Below, piece after piece: positions 7,481 through 17,118 of a stretch of 64,000 nt of DNA. The stretch comes from Tunicatimonas pelagia (GTDB taxonomy: Bacteria > Bacteroidota > Bacteroidia > Cytophagales > Cyclobacteriaceae). Numbering within the stretch: position 1 is the stretch's first letter; every line of letters begins with the position of its first letter. The notes under the pieces were generated by a model. It had not been told where the DNA came from, did not search any database, and was given only the letters and a program-made list of their open reading frames with translations. Where the stretch lies: NCBI RefSeq assembly GCF_030506325.1, contig NZ_CP120683.1:2728001-2792000 (forward strand), written 5' to 3'. A program made the position numbers and the translations under genes.

Positions 7481-10108
7481 ATGGACCGGAATCTACTTAC
7501 TTTTTGCTTTTCGCTCATTTTCTCTCTGTCATTACAAGCCCAAGTACCTTCTCCAAAAGAGGTTATTGGCTTTCAGATGGGAGCCGATTACGAAATTGCC
7601 GATTATACGCAGATTACCGATTATCTAGAGAAACTAGACGAAGCTAGTGAACGGGTGCAGATGCAGCAGATTGGCACATCGGTACTCGGGCGACCACTGT
7701 ACGTTTTATTCATTTCCAGCAAAGAGAACCTCCGACAGCTAGATAAATGGAAAGAAATTAGTGCCAAACTAGCTCGAGCTCGTATTCCCGACGACGAAGC
7801 TCAACAGCTTGCGCAGGAAGGCAAAGCCATTATTTGGATCGATGGGGGCATTCACTCCACCGAAAGAGCGGCTACCCAGTTCCCACCCGAACTAGCCTAC
7901 ATGGTGGCTACCGAAGAAACGGCGGAGATGAAGAAAATTCGGGAGAATGTCATCTTTATGCTCATGCCCAACATCAACCCCGATGGACTGGATATTGTGG
8001 CGGACTGGTATAAAAGAAATCTGGATACTCCCTACGAAACTTCTTATCCTCCGGTGCTCTACCACTACTACGTAGGCCACGATGACAACCGGGATTGGTT
8101 TATGAATACCCAACCGGAAACTCGGGCGGTTACTAACTTACTGTTCAACGAGTGGTACCCGCAGATTGTCCACAACCAGCACCAATCCTCTCCCCGCTGG
8201 GCTCGAATATTTATCCCTCCCTTTTCTAAGCCGGTGAATCCGCACATTCATGCCGGAGTAGTGAACGGAGTAAATTTGGTGGGCAACGAAATGGCCACCC
8301 GCTTTGCGGTGAATAACATGCCGGGCGTGATTTCTGATGTGACCTACACCATGTGGTGGAACGGTGGCTTACGCACGACTCCCTATTTTCATAACCAAGT
8401 AGGCATCCTCACCGAAACGGCACACACTACTCCTACACCACGCTTTTACCCCCCCGATTCGCTACCCAAGACAATAGCTAACGGAGTGCCAACCGATGGA
8501 ACAGCAATCAACTATCCTAGCCCGTGGAAAGGAGGCGAGTCTCGCTTTCGAGATGCAGTAGCGTACATGCTTACCGCCGGAATGGCCACCCTCAGCATTG
8601 GAGCGGATCGTAAAGAAAAGTGGCTGTACGATATGTACCGCATGGGTCGCGATGCAATTGAAGCGGAAAGTGATGCCTTTGCCTACGTAATTCCTACCGA
8701 ACAGTGGAATGCCAGCGAAGCTCGTAACCTAGTTAATATTCTAATGCAGGGCGGGCTAGAAGTTCACCAAGCCGACCAGTCGTTTAGTGTGGGTGATACT
8801 ACCTACGCCGAAGGTAGTTTTGTGCTGTACGGAGCGCAGGCGTTTCGTCCTTACCTAAAAGATTTGCTGGAAAAACAGGAGTATCCTGACATACGCCTCT
8901 ATCCGGGTGGCCCGCCCAAAACTCCGTATGATCTGGCCGGTTGGACTCTGCCACTCCAGATGGGCGTACGCGTAGATCGTTTAGATAGTGAAGTGAAAAT
9001 AAGAGCAACTGCGGTAACTAAAGCAGTGCGACCTACCTCTGGTAAAACCGCTGAGAGTGCAAATTTTGCGTACGCATTAAGCCCCAGAGACAATGCCAGT
9101 GCCCAAGCGATAAACTATTTATTAGCCGAGCAAGCCAAAGTACATTGGCTGGGCGAAGCAACTGATAATCTGAATGCAGGAACCCTTCTTATTGAGCGTG
9201 ATGAAAATACCGAACTTCAACTTACTCAACTGGCTGATTCCCTCGGTCTTACCTTCACTGGAATTAACAATAAACCGGAAGCTACGCTTCATCAGATTCG
9301 CCAGCCTAAAGTGGGGTTGTACAAATCGTGGGTAGCCAATATGGACGAAGGCTGGACGCGCTGGCTACTGGACGAATACAACTTTCAATACGATACGCTG
9401 CACGATGAGCAAATCCGCACGGCGGATCTGGCGCAGTACGATGCTATTATTATTCCCGACCAAAGCCCCCAGCGAATTTTGCACGGCCATGCTATCTACA
9501 ATATGCCGAAAGAGTACACCGGAGGGCTGGGGCTAGCCGGAACGCTGGCGCTACAAGACTACGTAAAGCAAGGTGGTACGCTCATCGCCTTCGATAAGGC
9601 GAGTGACTTCGCCATTCAGCAGTTTGGCTTACCCGTGAAAAATGTAGTGTCTGGCCTGTCCAGTAAAGAATTTTTCATTCCTGGCTCACTCATTCGGGCA
9701 TCGGTAGATACCGCTCATCCCTTAGCCTACGGTATGCAAGATACGGTGGCTACTTCATTCTCCCGCAGCCGGGCTTTTGAAATCGTAAAGCAAGAGCGAG
9801 AAGGTGAAGGTGGCCAGGAAGATATTACTAAGCTACCCGACCCAACCGTGGAAACTATTGTTCGCTACGCCCAAGATGACTTACTGATGAGTGGCTGGGC
9901 CTTGGGTGAAAAGAAACACATCGGCGGTAAAAGTGCCATGATGCGGGTAAAACACGGCGAAGGGAGCATCGTTCTCTTTGGCTTTCGCCCCCAGTTCCGG
10001 GGTCAACCTCGGGGCACTTATAAGCTTATCTTCAACGCCATCTACAGCAGCACCGTCGATGATCTGCCGGTTTTGGTAAAAACGGAAGATGAAGAAAAGG
10101 CCGAGTGA
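7481..10108 (+). CDS. Secreted M14 family zinc carboxypeptidase
   Basis: Extracytoplasmic metallopeptidase of 875 residues that would cleave C-terminal residues from peptides. A Sec signal peptide (MDRNLLTFCFSLIFSLSLQA) precedes the M14 domain at about 35-400. The zinc motif HxxE is seen as IHSTE (H125, E128), the third ligand is probably in IVHNQHQSS, and DDNRDWF matches the substrate-binding Asn-Arg region. The large C-terminal part (about 610-860, starting KVGLYKSWVANMDEG) resembles the class I glutamine-amidotransferase-like fold often attached to these peptidases. Monocistronic, convergent with the Usp gene at 10122. Confidence 0.92.
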   Translation: MDRNLLTFCFSLIFSLSLQAQVPSPKEVIGFQMGADYEIADYTQITDYLEKLDEASERVQMQQIGTSVLGRPLYVLFISSKENLRQLDKWKEISAKLARARIPDDEAQQLAQEGKAIIWIDGGIHSTERAATQFPPELAYMVATEETAEMKKIRENVIFMLMPNINPDGLDIVADWYKRNLDTPYETSYPPVLYHYYVGHDDNRDWFMNTQPETRAVTNLLFNEWYPQIVHNQHQSSPRWARIFIPPFSKPVNPHIHAGVVNGVNLVGNEMATRFAVNNMPGVISDVTYTMWWNGGLRTTPYFHNQVGILTETAHTTPTPRFYPPDSLPKTIANGVPTDGTAINYPSPWKGGESRFRDAVAYMLTAGMATLSIGADRKEKWLYDMYRMGRDAIEAESDAFAYVIPTEQWNASEARNLVNILMQGGLEVHQADQSFSVGDTTYAEGSFVLYGAQAFRPYLKDLLEKQEYPDIRLYPGGPPKTPYDLAGWTLPLQMGVRVDRLDSEVKIRATAVTKAVRPTSGKTAESANFAYALSPRDNASAQAINYLLAEQAKVHWLGEATDNLNAGTLLIERDENTELQLTQLADSLGLTFTGINNKPEATLHQIRQPKVGLYKSWVANMDEGWTRWLLDEYNFQYDTLHDEQIRTADLAQYDAIIIPDQSPQRILHGHAIYNMPKEYTGGLGLAGTLALQDYVKQGGTLIAFDKASDFAIQQFGLPVKNVVSGLSSKEFFIPGSLIRASVDTAHPLAYGMQDTVATSFSRSRAFEIVKQEREGEGGQEDITKLPDPTVETIVRYAQDDLLMSGWALGEKKHIGGKSAMMRVKHGEGSIVLFGFRPQFRGQPRGTYKLIFNAIYSSTVDDLPVLVKTEDEEKAE

Positions 10109-10118
10109 TGGCCAAAGT

Positions 10119-10139
10119 ACGCTAAATTTTCATTAGCGT
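10119..10139. terminator. Possible shared hairpin between convergent genes
   Basis: ACGCTAA (10119-10125) and TTAGCGT (10133-10139) form a perfect 7-bp stem with a 7-nt loop between the M14 stop and the last codons of the Usp gene. There is no strong T run, so terminator function is uncertain. Confidence 0.35.
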
Positions 10140-11048
10140 TTGTAGCACTCCCATATTCTCGCCATTACTCTTTACAATCAGAATGGGGATATTGCTGTCG
10201 CGATATACTAGTTTTTCGGCCACTGACCCCATCAAGATCGCCGAGGCAGCCGTACGGCCCCGAGAGCCAATCACAATCAAATCTACATCTGCTGCCTCAG
10301 CAAAAGCATGAGTTAGCTCAGCATGTTTTCCGTCGTCCGTAGCCACATATTCGCAAGGAGTATCCGGTGGGAAGCTGTGCTTAGTTAGAAATTTACGACA
10401 ATCTTTCTCAGCGTGCGCCTGCATGATTTTCTCAAATTCTTCTCGGGATTTACCAGTTTTATAGTAACCAATGGGCACGCGGTAGACGTGCGTCATAAGT
10501 AACTCCATTGAGGGTGCACTTGAGAGGTCTAACGCCCGCTGCATGGCCAAAGCAGCGTGATCTGAAAAATCTACAGGCACTAGTATCTTGTTAAGCTTAG
10601 CCTTGAAATCTTGAGTAACTAATAACAGAGAGCAAGGACATTTTCGGGCAATTTTGCTCGAGACAATACCCGATCCTTGTAAGCTCTTCTTGCGCCCCAT
10701 CAGAATTAGATCAATGTTCTTGACTTTACATAGCTTTAATACTTTGTCAATAGCATTTCCTTCTTTAACAATGCAGTTAACATCTAGTGTAGAGCTATCA
10801 AAGTAGTGATCTACTTTTTTCTGGATATCAGCTATGATACTTTCGTCCATCGGCTCTAGCAGTCCGGGAAATTCTTTAAGCAGATCAGCCGGTAACTCCA
10901 AGTCTTTAGCAACATGAACGAAAAAAATACGCTCAACCGGCAGCAACTTGCTCAGCATATGCGTGTACTGAATGAGATAGTCATCCATCTCGGTGAGATC
11001 CAACGCTACTAGGATAGATTTAAAGGGTTCTTCTGTTGTTGTTTTCAT
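10122..11048 (-). CDS. Universal stress protein, tandem UspA domains
   Basis: A 308-residue cytoplasmic protein with two UspA domains (about 8-150 and 155-300). The C-terminal domain keeps the nucleotide-binding signature G-x2-G-x9-G-S in GSRGRTAASAILMGS; the N-terminal copy is degenerate (MGRKKSLQGSG). It lies 17 nt downstream of the V-ATPase K gene on the same strand and is the last gene of that operon. A second Usp opens the operon, so both are likely produced together with the ATPase. The role is inferred to be energy or ion stress response; UspA domains bind ATP but have no single defined activity. Confidence 0.9.
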   Translation of the reverse strand: MKTTTEEPFKSILVALDLTEMDDYLIQYTHMLSKLLPVERIFFVHVAKDLELPADLLKEFPGLLEPMDESIIADIQKKVDHYFDSSTLDVNCIVKEGNAIDKVLKLCKVKNIDLILMGRKKSLQGSGIVSSKIARKCPCSLLLVTQDFKAKLNKILVPVDFSDHAALAMQRALDLSSAPSMELLMTHVYRVPIGYYKTGKSREEFEKIMQAHAEKDCRKFLTKHSFPPDTPCEYVATDDGKHAELTHAFAEAADVDLIVIGSRGRTAASAILMGSVAEKLVYRDSNIPILIVKSNGENMGVLQTLMKI

Positions 11049-11065
11049 GGTTTTTCAATTTTAGG

Positions 11066-11518
11066 TCACAATATTCCGCGAATGAGGAAGAGAGAGGCAA
11101 AGGCAATGATGGCGTAGAGTTCGGGAAATACCGCCAGAATGAGTGCCCTACCAAAAACATCGTTGCCCGATCCGATGCTATCGATACTACTGGCACAAAC
11201 TTTACCCTGGTACATACCGGATAACAGTCCGGCTATTCCCAGAGCCAATCCTCCTCCTAATACTCCCGCACCTTGCATGAGCGTCATGTCGGCACTGATC
11301 AATTCCTGGAGAATGAAGAATCCGGCAAACCCGTACAGCCCCTGGGTACCAGGTAAAGCACTTAAAACGATGAAGGAGCCAAAGGCTTCAGGACGTTTTT
11401 TTAAAGCACCCACGGTAGACATGGCACCAATTGCGGTACCCATCGCGCTACCGCAGCCAGAAAGCCCTACTAATAGGCCGATGCCAATAAATGCGAGGGT
11501 TAAAGGTAGCGTTTCCAT
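11066..11518 (-). CDS. ntpK: V-type ATP synthase subunit K (c-ring proteolipid)
   Basis: Membrane rotor-ring subunit that carries the coupling ion; 150 residues with four transmembrane helices, the duplicated-hairpin length of NtpK. The ion site is intact: LPGTQGLYGF gives L55, T58 and Q59, YQGK gives Q104, and FPELYAI gives the essential carboxylate E133. Each is exactly six positions before the sodium ligands reported for Enterococcus hirae NtpK (L61, T64, Q65, Q110, E139). This indicates sodium rather than proton coupling, although transport is not proven by sequence. The gene follows subunit I by 25 nt. Confidence 0.95.
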   Translation of the reverse strand: METLPLTLAFIGIGLLVGLSGCGSAMGTAIGAMSTVGALKKRPEAFGSFIVLSALPGTQGLYGFAGFFILQELISADMTLMQGAGVLGGGLALGIAGLLSGMYQGKVCASSIDSIGSGNDVFGRALILAVFPELYAIIAFASLFLIRGIL

Positions 11519-11543
11519 AGTTTTCTCTTTTTTGTGTGAAACA

Positions 11544-13373
11544 TTAATTTTTTCTAAGCGGTCGGTAGGCTACTCCGCCCCCTTCAAACTGAGCGTTATT
11601 GTAAAATTCAACAAAAGTAAGCCGTAGCGGATGGACAAACGCTCCCAATGCTGCCAGGGCGAAATTGAGGCTATGCCCTGCAATTAGAAATAGGATACCA
11701 AGCAAAATTCCCCACCACTGGTCACCCATAATTTGCATTCCGATTTGATTAACGACTAGGCCTAATACCGATGATGCTACCCCCAGCGCAAACAAGCGCA
11801 CGTAGGAAAGTACATCCCCCAGAATACCGGTCAGGATGAAAAACAAGGGTAAAATTCCGCTGGCTACCCGGTTCAGCACCGGTAAATCTAAATTGTGGAA
11901 AAACAACACCAGTAGAACTCCCAGCACTAGCGTAATTTTTCTCTCGATAGCGAAGGGGTGCAGAGCCGCCACTCCCTGCATGTCGGCCAAAAAGATCCAA
12001 ATTAGGCTTACCACAATCAGGAGCTTTCCTATCTGAGAAAGGCTGGCCAGCAGACTCCGATAGTATACCCGGTTGATAATCGACACAATAATTCCGGTCA
12101 GTATTTGTACGACCCCAATCAATAGTGCCACGTTGAAAGCATTGAAGACTACCCCACGATCGTCAGGAATAACTACGTACTGAGCCAGATAAGTCAAAAT
12201 TGGGTGGGAATCATTTCCTACAATAGGCAGCCCAAATACACTACCCGATTTCACTACCCCCATTAGCGTAGTGAAGAGTCCCAAAATAATTCCCAGAACA
12301 GCGATGTTTCGCGCATCCTTCAGGAAGGTGAAAGCCCCTATTATTGCCGCCAGTAGTAAGATCAACCCGTATCCGGCATCGCCGAGACAGTACGCAAACA
12401 GAATAGGGTAGAATACTGCGATGAACGGAGTAAGATCGATCTCGTAGTAGCCTGGTAGCTGAAAAATTTTGGTGATGGATTCAAAGAGCTTCGGATATTT
12501 TGGGTTCTTCAGAAGCACCGGCACGGTGTCATCGGCAGTAGGATTAGCCACGGTATAGGAGAGTTTTTCTCGCTGAAGGTAGTGCAGAAGCCGCTTTTCC
12601 ATAGTGGCTGGAAACCACCCCTTCAAATGCAAAATGGCTCCGTCGCCGTACTCTTGATAGCTTCCATTCGCTACCTGAAACATCCATTCATTGTTAAGCT
12701 GGGTTAACTTCTTTTCCAGCAGTACTTGATAGGGCAAATACGAGCGCACCTTTTCGGCAATTGCCTCTCTTCTTGTCCCCAGTTCGTTCTCCCTGGTCTT
12801 AACTTCAGCCAACCCAATGGTGGGAAGTTCAATCATTTCAAAAGGTAGCGAAGGCTTTTCACCCTGGGATAGTACGACAAAATAGGTTTGATCTGGCCCT
12901 CGGTGAATAACTTGGTAGACTAGCTGGGTGAAATCATACTGATTGAATTCCTTGTTGGTGGCGATCCAGAAAGATACACTAAGCCCCGACTGAATCAGTA
13001 GGGCAATGTTCTCGGGGCGGAAATCACCCCAAGGCGATAGTTTTTGTCGGCTCTTACGAAGCGATTCACTCTCCTGAACAATGGAGTCTCTTTGGTACTT
13101 TAGTGCTAAGAGCTGCTCTATCACCTGATCGGCCGTTGGCTCTGGTGCCGTTGTAGAAGCAGGGAAATCTTGCTCATCATCGGCAACATCACGAAGTGCC
13201 TCTAGCGCTTTATTGACCTTATTTTTTTCAAGCTCTAGCTCCTCAATCGTTTTATTAACAAAACTGCTGTCAAGTTCAAGGTGTACTACTCCTAGTTCCT
13301 GAAGCACGGAGGTTATTTTTTCCCGCTCGCGGTGGTGGGCCAGTAAGTTTAATTTCTTGAACTTAGCTTTCAT
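11544..13373 (-). CDS. ntpI: V-type ATP synthase subunit I (a subunit)
   Basis: Stator membrane subunit that forms the ion half-channels against the K ring; 609 residues. The cytoplasmic N-terminal half (1-315) has coiled-coil arms, and the C-terminal half has about seven to eight transmembrane helices. The conserved helix SYVRLFALGVASS carries Arg526, and the family-typical end HPLRLTFVEFYNN carries Arg584 followed by FEGGG. These arginines are candidates for the residues that face the ring carboxylate. The start overlaps the subunit D stop by 4 nt, indicating translational coupling. Confidence 0.94.
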   Translation of the reverse strand: MKAKFKKLNLLAHHREREKITSVLQELGVVHLELDSSFVNKTIEELELEKNKVNKALEALRDVADDEQDFPASTTAPEPTADQVIEQLLALKYQRDSIVQESESLRKSRQKLSPWGDFRPENIALLIQSGLSVSFWIATNKEFNQYDFTQLVYQVIHRGPDQTYFVVLSQGEKPSLPFEMIELPTIGLAEVKTRENELGTRREAIAEKVRSYLPYQVLLEKKLTQLNNEWMFQVANGSYQEYGDGAILHLKGWFPATMEKRLLHYLQREKLSYTVANPTADDTVPVLLKNPKYPKLFESITKIFQLPGYYEIDLTPFIAVFYPILFAYCLGDAGYGLILLLAAIIGAFTFLKDARNIAVLGIILGLFTTLMGVVKSGSVFGLPIVGNDSHPILTYLAQYVVIPDDRGVVFNAFNVALLIGVVQILTGIIVSIINRVYYRSLLASLSQIGKLLIVVSLIWIFLADMQGVAALHPFAIERKITLVLGVLLVLFFHNLDLPVLNRVASGILPLFFILTGILGDVLSYVRLFALGVASSVLGLVVNQIGMQIMGDQWWGILLGILFLIAGHSLNFALAALGAFVHPLRLTFVEFYNNAQFEGGGVAYRPLRKN

Positions 13374-13966
13374 GTCGCGGCCCTCCTATCCTTTTTCTTC
13401 TTGACAATTTTTTGCGCCGCTTTCGCGATATTCTCTTTGTCTTCTAAGAAACGCTTAATCTTCCGAATGGCCTCTTCATACGCTGGTATCTGTACTTTCT
13501 CGTAGAGGTTTACTTTCTGGGTGGTTTTCTTCCGGGCTATATTCAGTAGTCTACGCTGCGTAGCCTTCGCTTCAATTTTAATATCCATAGCAATCACTTG
13601 CTGCATAATATGGATACCCGCTGGAACCCAAGCCGGATAATGCCACCAACTTATATCTGCCAAGCGGAACGTAGGTTCATTAACATCGGGTACAGTTACT
13701 CCCACTACTTTCTTCTGATAAACCCCTGTATCTTCTAGCTGAATAACCGGAGGAAACTCACTCCAAAATGGCTGAAATGATTCCAGCGTTTGGGTGAGTT
13801 GAGCGCGCTCGTTTACGAGTTTTTCTAGTGCTCGAGCTGCTTCCTTTTCTTCTTGGCGCAAGGCTGTTTCTTTATTCTTTAGAATAGGTAATGCTTTCTC
13901 GCGAATGCTTAGTTGTCGGCGAAATTGCTGGATGACTGATTTATTATATTGAAATTTCATTGCCAT
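13370..13966 (-). CDS. ntpD: V-type ATP synthase subunit D (central rotor stalk)
   Basis: Central-stalk subunit that transmits rotation between the A3B3 head and the membrane ring. It is 198 residues, largely helical, with long N- and C-terminal helices (FQYNKSVIQQFRRQLSIREK at the start, and EEAIRKIKRFLEDKENIAKA near the end) flanking a short globular middle, as expected for the family. The start at 13966 (MAMKF) is 4 nt after the subunit B stop; the internal ATG at 13960 is equally possible. No separate F subunit gene is present in this operon. Confidence 0.92.
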   Translation of the reverse strand: MAMKFQYNKSVIQQFRRQLSIREKALPILKNKETALRQEEKEAARALEKLVNERAQLTQTLESFQPFWSEFPPVIQLEDTGVYQKKVVGVTVPDVNEPTFRLADISWWHYPAWVPAGIHIMQQVIAMDIKIEAKATQRRLLNIARKKTTQKVNLYEKVQIPAYEEAIRKIKRFLEDKENIAKAAQKIVKKKKDRRAAT

Positions 13967-13970
13967 CGTT

Positions 13971-15323
13971 CTATAATTGAGGTGCGAGTTCCGATTCTGT
14001 TTCTTGAACCTTCCAGTACTTTTCTATCAGTTGTTCCTTCACCCCGATTTCGTATTTCTGAAAGTACTTGGCAAATAAGTACCATCCGGTATCCAGCATT
14101 TCGTCGATGGGTATATTGATATCGATTGCCAACAGCCGCATGGCGTATTCTTTGGCAAATGCCAAGCATTTTTCATCATATTCGTTGAGGTCAAACCCAT
14201 TCTCTCGTTTGGTTTTGGCCCCCATAGCATCGGCGTATAGCCGAATTAGGGCGTTCATCACCTGCGGATGATCTTCTCGGGTCTTTTTACCAATTACATT
14301 TTGCTTAAGTCGCGACAGGCTGCGAAAGGGATCGATAATGACTTTACCAATATCGGTATCGTGTTTCAAAAACAGTTGTCCCTCGGTAATGTAGCCAGTA
14401 TTGTCAGGGATAGCGTGGGTGATGTCGCCTTCGTTAAGAGTGGTGACGGCAATAATGGTGATAGACCCGCCGTGCCCAAACTGTACGGATTTTTCGTAGA
14501 TACTGGCCAAGTCGCTGTAGAGCGATCCGGGCATAGCATCCTTAGAAGGAATCTGATCCATCTTGTTGGCTACAATGGCTAGGGCATCGGCGTACAATGT
14601 CATATCAGTGAGTAGCACCAGCACATTCTGCTGCTGATCGTGAGCAAAGTATTCGGCTGCCGTACAGGCCATATCCGGAATTAGCAACCGTTCTAAGGGC
14701 GGGTTTTCAGCAGTGTTGATGAAGGAGACGATTTTATCCAGGACTCCTGCCCGGGCAAATGTATTTTTAAAGAAAAGGTAGTCATCGTTAGACAGGCCCA
14801 TTCCGCCCAAAATAATTTTATCGGCTTCGGCCCGCATCGCCACTTCGGCTAGTACCTGATTGTAGGGCTGGTCGGAATCCGCAAAAAAAGGAATCTTCTG
14901 TCCGGTAACGAGCGTGTTATTTAGGTCAATGCCCGCAATGCCGGTAGCGAGCAGTGTAGAGGGTTTGGCTCGCTTAACTGGATTGACCGTGTCGCCGTTA
15001 ATTAATCGCTCTTCGCCAACCAAAGCGGGGCCACCATCAATAGGATCGCCATAGGCATTGAGGAACCGACCTGCTAGTAAATCCCCTACCTTCAGGGTAG
15101 GTGGGGTTCTGGAAAAAACCACTTCCGATTCAGAGGATAAACCTTCGGTGCCCGAGAAAACCTGCAAGGTCACTACCTCATCTACCACACTAATTACTTG
15201 CGCTGGCTGACCATTCACCCAGCCTAGCTCTCCGTAGCGTACCCCTTGGGCTACTACATCGCAGGTAGCTTTGGTAATTTTCGTGAGCTTGGTATAAATC
15301 CGTTGAAATGCTTTAGTTCTCAT
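13971..15323 (-). CDS. ntpB: V-type ATP synthase subunit B (non-catalytic head)
   Basis: Non-catalytic nucleotide-binding-fold subunit of the A3B3 hexamer; 450 residues. Recognisable segments are LLAGRFLNAYGDPIDGGP, LLATGIAGIDLNNTLVTGQK, KIPFFADSD and GSLYSDLASIYEKS, plus IIDPFRSLSRLKQNVIGK near the C-terminus. It lacks a canonical P-loop, as usual for B. Its start overlaps the end of subunit A by 11 nt. Confidence 0.95.
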   Translation of the reverse strand: MRTKAFQRIYTKLTKITKATCDVVAQGVRYGELGWVNGQPAQVISVVDEVVTLQVFSGTEGLSSESEVVFSRTPPTLKVGDLLAGRFLNAYGDPIDGGPALVGEERLINGDTVNPVKRAKPSTLLATGIAGIDLNNTLVTGQKIPFFADSDQPYNQVLAEVAMRAEADKIILGGMGLSNDDYLFFKNTFARAGVLDKIVSFINTAENPPLERLLIPDMACTAAEYFAHDQQQNVLVLLTDMTLYADALAIVANKMDQIPSKDAMPGSLYSDLASIYEKSVQFGHGGSITIIAVTTLNEGDITHAIPDNTGYITEGQLFLKHDTDIGKVIIDPFRSLSRLKQNVIGKKTREDHPQVMNALIRLYADAMGAKTKRENGFDLNEYDEKCLAFAKEYAMRLLAIDINIPIDEMLDTGWYLFAKYFQKYEIGVKEQLIEKYWKVQETESELAPQL

Positions 15324-17118
15324 CGCTGTGGTTCGTTTCTAGGGTCAGGTTTACCCCGCTTACAATTGGCTTTTTTTCTTTCGTAAGCTCGGCGTCTAGT
15401 TCGGCTTCGTATTTTTTGAAGCTTGCCGATGCAAAAGCAGCATAATTCATTTGTTTCAGTAGGTTGATTAGCTTTTTGAAGTACACTCCCACCGCTTCAA
15501 AGTCAGAAAAAGAAAACGCTGTTTCGGCTATTTCCATCACTTTGTTGAGCATATATCGTTGCCGTTCAATGGGTGTATTCATGTCTACCTCGTCGAAGGA
15601 GTCTTGCTGAATTAGGGCAAAGTCAATTAACTCACTTTTCCAGAAACTGATATGATAGGTTACCGGAACCGCATCATCGCCCAGAATGCTGATTTGATCG
15701 CGGGCTTCCAGCCCATCCCTGACTAAATCTTTGGCTCTTTTCACCAGAGGTACCCAGCCCGGCTGGAGGGTAGTTTCGGCATCATCAATAAATTCGGGAT
15801 AATCAAGATACTTAGAGTAAGACGCTAGCGAATCGATGGCCGGGTACCGCTTGGCATCAGCCCGCTTTTGCGAGAGCGCGTAAAAACACCGCGCCACTTT
15901 ACTGGTAGATTCCGTCACCGGTTCTTTAAAGTTACCCCCAGCAGGAGACACCGTACCGATAAAGGTGACGGAGCCTTGTTTTCCGTTACTAAGCTCTACC
16001 AACCCAGCCCGGCTGTAGAAGTTAGCAATGGTAGCGGGAAGTTCTACCGGAAAGGCATCCTGCCCCGGAAGCTCTTCCATTCGGTTCGACATCTCCCGTA
16101 GTGCCTGTGCCCAACGGGAGGTAGAGTCAGCCAACATGAGTACTTTCAACCCCATGTTCCGGTAGTATTCGGCCAGCGTCATACCTACGTAGACTGAAGC
16201 TTCCCGAGCAGCCACCGGCATATTGGATGTGTTGCAAATAATGGTGATTTTTTCGTCCAACTTTCGCCCGGTAATAGCATCGGTGAGTTGAGGAAATTCG
16301 GTAAAAATCTCCACCACCTCGTTAGCTCGCTCGCCACAAGCTACAATGATGACAATATCGGCCTCACTATTTTTGGCGATAGCCTGCTGCAAAACTGTCT
16401 TCCCCGTGCCAAACGGACCGGGAATATAGCCAGTACCACCTTCGGCAATAGGGTTGAGCGTATCGATCACTCGTAAACCCGTCTGCAAAATATTGTAAGG
16501 TCGGAGTTTATTTTTAAAGGTATTAATTGCCAGCTTCACCGGCCACTTTTGCCGCATTGATACTGAATGCTCCTCACCTTTCTCGGAGACTAGTGTAGCA
16601 ATTGTGGCTGAGATTTTATAGTCGCCGGGTTTGCTGACTGATGCTACTGTAAAATACCCAGTCATGGCGAATGGCACCATGATTTTATGATCCACCCAAT
16701 TTTCCTGGACGCTTCCCAGCCAGTCGCCGGCTTGCACCTGATCGCCCGATTTAACAATGGGAGTGAACGAATACAATACGTCGTCATCCAGCGGATCGGT
16801 CACCTCACCCGTACCGATAAAAATACCTCCCATTTTGGAAAGATCGTTCTGAAGGCCATCGTATCGTTTGGAAAGAATGCCCGGGCCAAGCTCCACCTCT
16901 AGCATACGTCCGGTGAACTCTACTTCGCTTCCCATATTGATGGTACGGCTCGACTCAAATAACTGGGCTGAAGCAATATTTCCATTGACCCGGATTACCT
17001 CCGCTTTTAGTTTTTTGCCCTCGCTATGGATCAGGCAAATCTCATTCTGAGTAACCGAACCCTGAGCTTCTATTGAAATGAGGTTAGCGATAACCCCGGT
17101 AACTTTACCTCGAGTCAT
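15313..17118 (-). CDS. ntpA: V-type ATP synthase subunit A (catalytic head)
   Basis: Catalytic ATP-hydrolysing or -synthesising subunit; 601 residues, normal for bacterial A. A beta-barrel (1-75) is followed by the non-homologous insert of A subunits (about 100-190) and the nucleotide-binding domain with Walker A GPFGTGKT at 234-241, ACGERANEVVE (catalytic Glu region), and ADSTSRWAQALREMSNRMEE. The C-terminal helical domain includes YMLNKVMEIAETAF. Its start overlaps the DUF2764 stop by 4 nt. Confidence 0.96.
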   Translation of the reverse strand: MTRGKVTGVIANLISIEAQGSVTQNEICLIHSEGKKLKAEVIRVNGNIASAQLFESSRTINMGSEVEFTGRMLEVELGPGILSKRYDGLQNDLSKMGGIFIGTGEVTDPLDDDVLYSFTPIVKSGDQVQAGDWLGSVQENWVDHKIMVPFAMTGYFTVASVSKPGDYKISATIATLVSEKGEEHSVSMRQKWPVKLAINTFKNKLRPYNILQTGLRVIDTLNPIAEGGTGYIPGPFGTGKTVLQQAIAKNSEADIVIIVACGERANEVVEIFTEFPQLTDAITGRKLDEKITIICNTSNMPVAAREASVYVGMTLAEYYRNMGLKVLMLADSTSRWAQALREMSNRMEELPGQDAFPVELPATIANFYSRAGLVELSNGKQGSVTFIGTVSPAGGNFKEPVTESTSKVARCFYALSQKRADAKRYPAIDSLASYSKYLDYPEFIDDAETTLQPGWVPLVKRAKDLVRDGLEARDQISILGDDAVPVTYHISFWKSELIDFALIQQDSFDEVDMNTPIERQRYMLNKVMEIAETAFSFSDFEAVGVYFKKLINLLKQMNYAAFASASFKKYEAELDAELTKEKKPIVSGVNLTLETNHSDEN

